Source of the DNA: Pseudonocardia abyssalis
Lineage (GTDB): Bacteria > Actinomycetota > Actinomycetes > Mycobacteriales > Pseudonocardiaceae
DNA: 64,000 nt
Assembly: GCF_019263705.2 (NCBI RefSeq)
Contig: NZ_JADQDK010000001.1
Location: forward strand, 62,001 to 126,000
Reading direction: 5' to 3'
This document shows, piece after piece, positions 59,936 through 64,000 of this stretch. The notes under the pieces were generated by a model that was not told the origin of the DNA, did no database searches, and saw nothing but the letters and a program-made list of their open reading frames with translations. Made by a program: the position numbers and the translations under genes. The first letter of the stretch is position 1, and every line of letters begins with the position of its first letter.

Positions 59936-60274
59936 GCCCCCAGGCTGCCGCGGAACGACCCGTGCGGCGGGTCGGACCCGCAGGCTGTGGACGGGCGGTC
60001 GGTGAGGTGGACAACCCGGGACGCCCGGTGAGGCGGTGACCGGCCCCGGCGTACACTCGGCCCGCACCCCGGATTCCCGGGGTGACTTCGCGCGCTCGCG
60101 TTTCCACCCCGCGCATCCCACGGGGCGGGATCGGCGGACGGGCGGTCCCGCGGGTTCCGACCGGCGGGTCCGGACGCCGACGCGACGCCAGGGCGGAACC
60201 GCCGACCGGCGCTCCGCACAACCGCACGCGGGGTCGCCGAGCGACCGCGCCAGACCGAGAGGTGAACACCGGCC
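59936..60274 (+). promoter_or_regulatory. Intergenic region and 5' leader of rpsB operon
   Basis: 339 bases with no gene. It holds a -10-like TACACT (60052-60057), which has no strong -35, and right after it a perfect 8-bp hairpin, CACCCCGG-ATTC-CCGGGGTG (60065-60084), at the predicted 5' end of the transcript. The remaining ~190 bases would form the leader of rpsB, with AGAGGTG before the ATG. Confidence 0.4.
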
Positions 60275-61162
60275 ATGGCCGTCGTCACCATGAAGCAGCT
60301 GCTCGACAGCGGCGTGCACTTCGGGCACCAGACCCGACGCTGGAACCCGAAGATGAAGCGCTACATCCTCACCGAGCGCAACGGCATCTACATCATCGAC
60401 CTGCAGCAGACGCTGTCCTACATCGACCGGGCCTACGAGTTCGTGCGCGAGACCGTCGCGCACGGCGGCACGATCATGTTCGTCGGCACGAAGAAGCAGG
60501 CGCAGGAGGCCATCGCCGACGAGGCGGGCCGCGTCAACATGCCGTACGTCAACCAGCGCTGGCTGGGTGGCATGCTCACCAACTTCCAGACCGTCCACAA
60601 GCGCCTTCAGCGGATGAAGGAGCTCGAGACGATGGAGCAGACGGGGGGCTTCGAGGGTCGCACCAAGAAGGAGATCCTCATGCTCACCCGCGAGAAGACC
60701 AAGCTCGAGAAGACCCTGGGCGGCATCCGGGACATGACCAAGGTCCCGAGCGCGGTCTGGATCGTCGACACCAAGAAGGAGCACATCGCCGTCGGCGAGG
60801 CCCGCAAGCTGGGCATCCCCGTCGTCTCCATCCTGGACACGAACTGCGACCCCGACGAGGTCGACTTCCCGATCCCGGGCAACGACGACGCGATCCGTTC
60901 CGCGGCGCTGCTGACGAAGGTCGTGGCGCAGGCGGCGGCCGACGGCCTCATGCAGCGCTCGCGCGCCCGCGGTGGCGACGGCGGCGAGGAGAAGGCCGCG
61001 GCCGAGGAGCCGCTCGCCGAGTGGGAGCAGGAGCTGCTCACCAGCGGCGCCGGCTCCGACGGGGCGAGCCTCACGGCCGCCGCGGCCCCGGCCGAGGCGC
61101 CGAACCCGGCCGCCGAGCCCGCTCCGGCCACCACCAGCAACGGCACCCAGACCGCCAGCTGA
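60275..61162 (+). CDS. rpsB: 30S ribosomal protein S2
   Basis: A 295-residue protein beginning [31 protein letters not shown], the S2 signature, and with the conserved core to about residue 225. The C-terminal ~70 residues are Ala/Glu/Pro-rich, as in other actinobacteria. ATG 60275. A strong hairpin separates it from tsf. Confidence 0.97.
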   Translation: MAVVTMKQLLDSGVHFGHQTRRWNPKMKRYILTERNGIYIIDLQQTLSYIDRAYEFVRETVAHGGTIMFVGTKKQAQEAIADEAGRVNMPYVNQRWLGGMLTNFQTVHKRLQRMKELETMEQTGGFEGRTKKEILMLTREKTKLEKTLGGIRDMTKVPSAVWIVDTKKEHIAVGEARKLGIPVVSILDTNCDPDEVDFPIPGNDDAIRSAALLTKVVAQAAADGLMQRSRARGGDGGEEKAAAEEPLAEWEQELLTSGAGSDGASLTAAAAPAEAPNPAAEPAPATTSNGTQTAS

Positions 61163-61168
61163 CCTCCG

Positions 61169-61211
61169 CCGCCCCGGGCCCCTGCGACTCCACGTGCGGG
61201 GCCCGGGGCGG
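61169..61211 (+). terminator. Hairpin between rpsB and tsf (attenuator)
   Basis: Perfect 14-bp arms (CCGCCCCGGGCCCC, 61169-61182, and its complement, 61198-61211), 15-base loop, 7 bp after the rpsB stop. It could terminate part of the transcripts and set S2:EF-Ts ratios. Confidence 0.65.
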
Positions 61212-61247
61212 TGCCGGTCCCATCGACGAAGGACGAAGAGACCCACC

Positions 61248-62063
61248 ATGGCGAACTACACCGCCGCCGACGTGAAGAAGCTCCGCGACCTCACCGGGTC
61301 CGGGATGATGGACTGCAAGAAGGCGCTCGAGGACTCCGACGGCGACTTCGACAAGTCCGTCGAGCTGCTGCGCATCAAGGGCGCGAAGGACATCGACAAG
61401 CGCGCCGGCCGCGAGACGGCCAACGGCCTCGTCGTCGCCGAGGGCGGCACGATGGTCCAGCTCAACTGCGAGACCGACTTCGTCGCCAAGAGCGACGACT
61501 TCCAGAAGCTCGCCGACTCGATCCTGCAGGTCGCCGTGGCCGACAAGCCCGCCGACCTGGACGCCCTCAAGGCGGCCAAGCTCGATGACGGCACCGTCGA
61601 GGAGGCCGTCCTCGCGCTGTCCGCCCGCATCGGCGAGAAGCTCGAGCTCAAGCGCTACATCCACGTCGACGGGCCGGTCGCGCTGTACCTGCACCGCCGC
61701 GCGTCGGACCTGCCGCCGGCCATCGGCGCGCTGGTCTCCTACGACGGGTCCTCCGACGAGGTGGTCAAGGGCGTCGCGATGCACATCGCCGCGGCCCGCC
61801 CGACCTACACCACCCGCGACGAGGTCCCGGCCGACGTGATCGAGAACGAGCGTCGCATCGCCGAGGCCACCGCCCGCGAGGAGGGCAAGCCCGAGCAGGT
61901 GCTGCCCCGCATCGTCGACGGCCGCATCAACGGGTTCTACAAGGACGTCGTGCTCCTCGAGCAGGCGTCGGTGCAGGACTCGAAGAAGACCGTGAAGGCG
62001 CTGCTCGACGAGGCCGGTGTCACGGTCAAGACGTTCGCGCGCTTCGAGGTCGGCCAGGCCTGA
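61248..62063 (+). CDS. tsf: Elongation factor Ts
   Basis: A 271-residue nucleotide-exchange factor for EF-Tu. It begins [27 protein letters not shown] and includes [16 protein letters not shown], both family signatures. ATG 61248; purine-rich GAAGGACGAAGAG upstream. The stop overlaps the pyrH ATG. Confidence 0.97.
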   Translation: MANYTAADVKKLRDLTGSGMMDCKKALEDSDGDFDKSVELLRIKGAKDIDKRAGRETANGLVVAEGGTMVQLNCETDFVAKSDDFQKLADSILQVAVADKPADLDALKAAKLDDGTVEEAVLALSARIGEKLELKRYIHVDGPVALYLHRRASDLPPAIGALVSYDGSSDEVVKGVAMHIAAARPTYTTRDEVPADVIENERRIAEATAREEGKPEQVLPRIVDGRINGFYKDVVLLEQASVQDSKKTVKALLDEAGVTVKTFARFEVGQA

Positions 62064-62815
62064 TGACCGCACCCCGAGTCGACACCGACGACCGCCCCGG
62101 ATTCCGCCGTGTGCTGCTCAAGCTCGGCGGGGAGATGTTCGGCGGTGGTGCCGTCGGTGTCGACCCGGAGGTCGTCGAGACCGTTGCCCGACAGATCGCC
62201 GAGGTCGTCTCCTCGGGGGCGCAGGTGGCGGTTGTCATCGGCGGCGGCAACTTCTTCCGCGGCGCCGAGCTGCAGGACCGCGGCATGGAGCGCTCCCGGG
62301 CCGACTACATGGGCATGCTCGGCACGGTCATGAACTGCCTCGCCCTGCAGGACTTCCTGGAGCGCGAGCACCACATCGACACGCGCGTGCAGACCGCCAT
62401 CACGATGGGCCAGGTCGCCGAGGCCTACATCCCGCGGCGCGCGATCCGGCACCTGGAGAAGGGCCGCGTCGTGATCTTCGGCGCGGGTGTGGGGATGCCC
62501 TACTTCTCCACCGACACCGCGGGCGCGCAGCGCGCGCTGGAGATCGGTGCGGAGGCGCTGCTGCTGGCCAAGGGGGTCGACGGCGTGTTCACCGCCGACC
62601 CGAAGACCGACCCCGACGCGAAGCTCTTCGACGAGATCACCCATCGCGAGGTGCTGGAGCAGGGGCTCAAGGTCGCCGACGCCACCGCGTTCAGCCTCTG
62701 CATGGACAACAAGATGCCGATCATCGTGTTCAACCTGCTCGTGGAGGGCAACATCGCCCGTGCGGTGCGGGGTGAGAGGATCGGCACGCTGGTCAGCACG
62801 CCCGGGGAAAGGTAG
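62063..62815 (+). CDS. pyrH: UMP kinase
   Basis: A 250-residue amino-acid-kinase-fold enzyme converting UMP to [69 protein letters not shown] are all family motifs. ATG 62063 overlaps the tsf stop. Next is frr, 7 bp after. Confidence 0.97.
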   Translation: MTAPRVDTDDRPGFRRVLLKLGGEMFGGGAVGVDPEVVETVARQIAEVVSSGAQVAVVIGGGNFFRGAELQDRGMERSRADYMGMLGTVMNCLALQDFLEREHHIDTRVQTAITMGQVAEAYIPRRAIRHLEKGRVVIFGAGVGMPYFSTDTAGAQRALEIGAEALLLAKGVDGVFTADPKTDPDAKLFDEITHREVLEQGLKVADATAFSLCMDNKMPIIVFNLLVEGNIARAVRGERIGTLVSTPGER

Positions 62816-62822
62816 GTACGTC

Positions 62823-63380
62823 GTGATCGACGAGACGCTCTTCGACGCCGAGGAGAAGATGGAGAAGGCCGTCACCGTCGCGAAGGACGACCTCGCCTCC
62901 GTGCGCACCGGCCGTGCGACGCCCAACATGTTCTCCCGGGTCGTCGTGGAGTACTACGGCGCGATGACCCCGATCAACCAGCTCGCCTCGATCTCCATCC
63001 CCGAGGCCCGCATGGTGATCATCAAGCCCTACGACGCGAGCTCGCTGAAGTCGCTGGAGAAGGCGATCCGCGAGTCCGATCTCGGGCTGAACCCGGGCAA
63101 CGACGGCCAGATCATCCGGTGCGTCATCCCGCAGCTGTCCGAGGAGCGCCGCCGCGAGATGGTCAAGGTCGCGCGCAGCAAGGGCGAGGACGCCCGGGTC
63201 ACCGTCCGCAGCGTCCGCCGCAAGGCGATGGACGAGCTCGGCCGGATCGCCAAGGACGGCGAGGCGGGCGAGGACGAGGTCGCGCGCGCCGAGAAGGAGC
63301 TGCAGACCACCGTCGACAAGTACGTCCACCAGATCGACGACCTGGTGAAGCACAAGGAAACCGAGCTCCTCGAAGTCTGA
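62823..63380 (+). CDS. frr: Ribosome recycling factor
   Basis: A 185-residue protein that splits post-termination ribosomes with [38 protein letters not shown] and the later [25 protein letters not shown] segments are RRF signatures. GTG 62823 start. The stop is 4 bp before cdsA. Confidence 0.97.
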   Translation: MIDETLFDAEEKMEKAVTVAKDDLASVRTGRATPNMFSRVVVEYYGAMTPINQLASISIPEARMVIIKPYDASSLKSLEKAIRESDLGLNPGNDGQIIRCVIPQLSEERRREMVKVARSKGEDARVTVRSVRRKAMDELGRIAKDGEAGEDEVARAEKELQTTVDKYVHQIDDLVKHKETELLEV

Positions 63381-63384
63381 GCCG

Positions 63385-64000
63385 GTGTCGACCTCCGCAT
63401 CCCGTGACCTGCCGTTCACCGCGGCGGGGTCGCCGTTGACGCCCGGGGAGGTGGTGCCGCCGCGGATGCCGAAGTCGGCGCGGCTGGGCCGCAACCTGTT
63501 CGCCGCGATCGCGGTCGGGCTGTCGATGGGCGGGATCATCCTGTCGTCGCTGCTGATCGTGCGGCAGTTCTTCGTCGCGGTGCTCGCGGTGTCGGCGGCC
63601 ATCGCCACCTGGGAGCTCGCCGGGGCGCTGCGCCGGGGCGCGGGCATCGAGGTGCCGCTGCCGGTCGTGCTGGTGGGCGGGCAGGCGATGATCTGGCTGG
63701 CCTGGCCGTTCGGCACCGCGGGTCTCGCCGGGTCGTTCGCGCTGACGGTGGTGGCCACGCTGCTGTGGCGGATGCGCGGGGGAGCGTCGCACTACGTCCG
63801 CGACGTCACGGCCACCGTGTTCACCGCCGCCTACGTGCCGCTGTGCTGCGCGTTCGCCGTGCTGATGACGGTGGCGCCCGACGGGCTCGGCCGCGTGCTC
63901 ACGTTCATGCTCCCGGTGATCGCCTCCGACGTCGGCGGCTACGCGGCGGGCGTCCTGTTCGGCCGGCACCCCATGGCACCGACGATCAGTCCGAAGAAGT
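63385..64000 (+). CDS. cdsA: Phosphatidate cytidylyltransferase (partial, 3' end outside window)
   Basis: The first 205 codons are in the window; the frame stays open to its edge. A ~35-residue hydrophilic start is followed by about six hydrophobic helices, then VIASDVGGYAAGVLFGRHPMAPTISPKK, the beginning of the CdsA signature. It makes CDP-diacylglycerol from phosphatidate and CTP for phospholipid synthesis. GTG 63385. Synteny (frr-cdsA) matches Rv2882c-Rv2881c. Confidence 0.93.
   Translation, partial: MSTSASRDLPFTAAGSPLTPGEVVPPRMPKSARLGRNLFAAIAVGLSMGGIILSSLLIVRQFFVAVLAVSAAIATWELAGALRRGAGIEVPLPVVLVGGQAMIWLAWPFGTAGLAGSFALTVVATLLWRMRGGASHYVRDVTATVFTAAYVPLCCAFAVLMTVAPDGLGRVLTFMLPVIASDVGGYAAGVLFGRHPMAPTISPKK

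Overview
The window is about 70-75% GC, packed with genes that often overlap by 4 bases, and rich in GTG starts. The order of housekeeping genes is that of the actinobacterial core chromosome. It runs ung, dak2, recG, pyc, rsmD, coaD, sepIVA, DUF177, rpmF, rnc, mutM, acyP, smc, ftsY, amt, glnK, glnD, ffh, rpsP, khpA, rimM, trmD, rplS, lepB, rnhB, DUF2469, yraN, yifB, dprA, xerC, whiG, M23, rpsB, tsf, pyrH, frr, cdsA, which parallels Mycobacterium tuberculosis Rv2976c down to Rv2881c. The overall look (a whiG-type sigma factor, proline/threonine-rich secreted proteins, a P450 beside a TetR regulator) suggests a Pseudonocardia-like member of the Pseudonocardiales. The order is well supported; the genus is an inference. 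No rRNA, tRNA, CRISPR array or insertion sequence was seen.

Layout. 1-3558: the end of an Mrp multisubunit Na+/H+ antiporter operon. 3568-6738: gamma-carbonic anhydrase-like protein, uracil-DNA glycosylase, and a TetR/P450 pair with tandem operators. 6809-16209: rpmB (minus), dak2-recG, two small minus-strand membrane proteins, pyruvate carboxylase, rsmD. 16203-17698: TSUP permease and dienelactone hydrolase on the minus strand. 17754-22802: coaD, a SepIVA-like septation protein, a MinD/ParA-like ATPase, DUF177-rpmF-rnc-mutM. 22857-29440: palindrome and GGGGC tract, lysA and corA (minus), a PadR/HAAS membrane regulator pair, a CAP-domain secreted protein divergent from acyP, and an MFS exporter. 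29492-35173: smc and ftsY. 35209-41608: a nitrogen-sensing block of two ammonium transporters, three PII proteins and GlnD, with GlnR-like boxes before both amt genes. 41721-50962: a small P-loop ATPase, ffh, amidohydrolase, CPBP protease, rpsP-khpA-rimM, a truncated methyltransferase, a HTH/Clp_N pair, trmD, rplS. 50996-58946: lepB, rnhB, DUF2469, yraN, yifB, dprA, xerC, whiG. 59027-64000: M23 peptidase (minus), rpsB-tsf-pyrH-frr and the start of cdsA.

Main observations. (1) A palindromic interspersed repeat occurs three times in one sequence family: over the stop of the MinD-like gene, immediately after smc, and in frame inside the smc hinge region, where it adds about 18 residues. A fourth palindrome of similar design but different sequence follows mutM. 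(2) The amt1-glnK1-glnK2-glnD-amt2-glnK3 block has more PII and Amt paralogues than the usual amt-glnK-glnD operon. (3) At least thirteen genes have a TAnnnT -10 element 6-7 nt before the start codon, implying leaderless transcripts. One divergent pair (CAP protein and acyP, 18 bp apart) shares a symmetrical TAACCTA element. (4) Regulators next to their targets carry clear palindromic operators: TetR/P450, PadR/HAAS and HTH/Clp_N. (5) rpsP and rplS share a 16-bp upstream motif.
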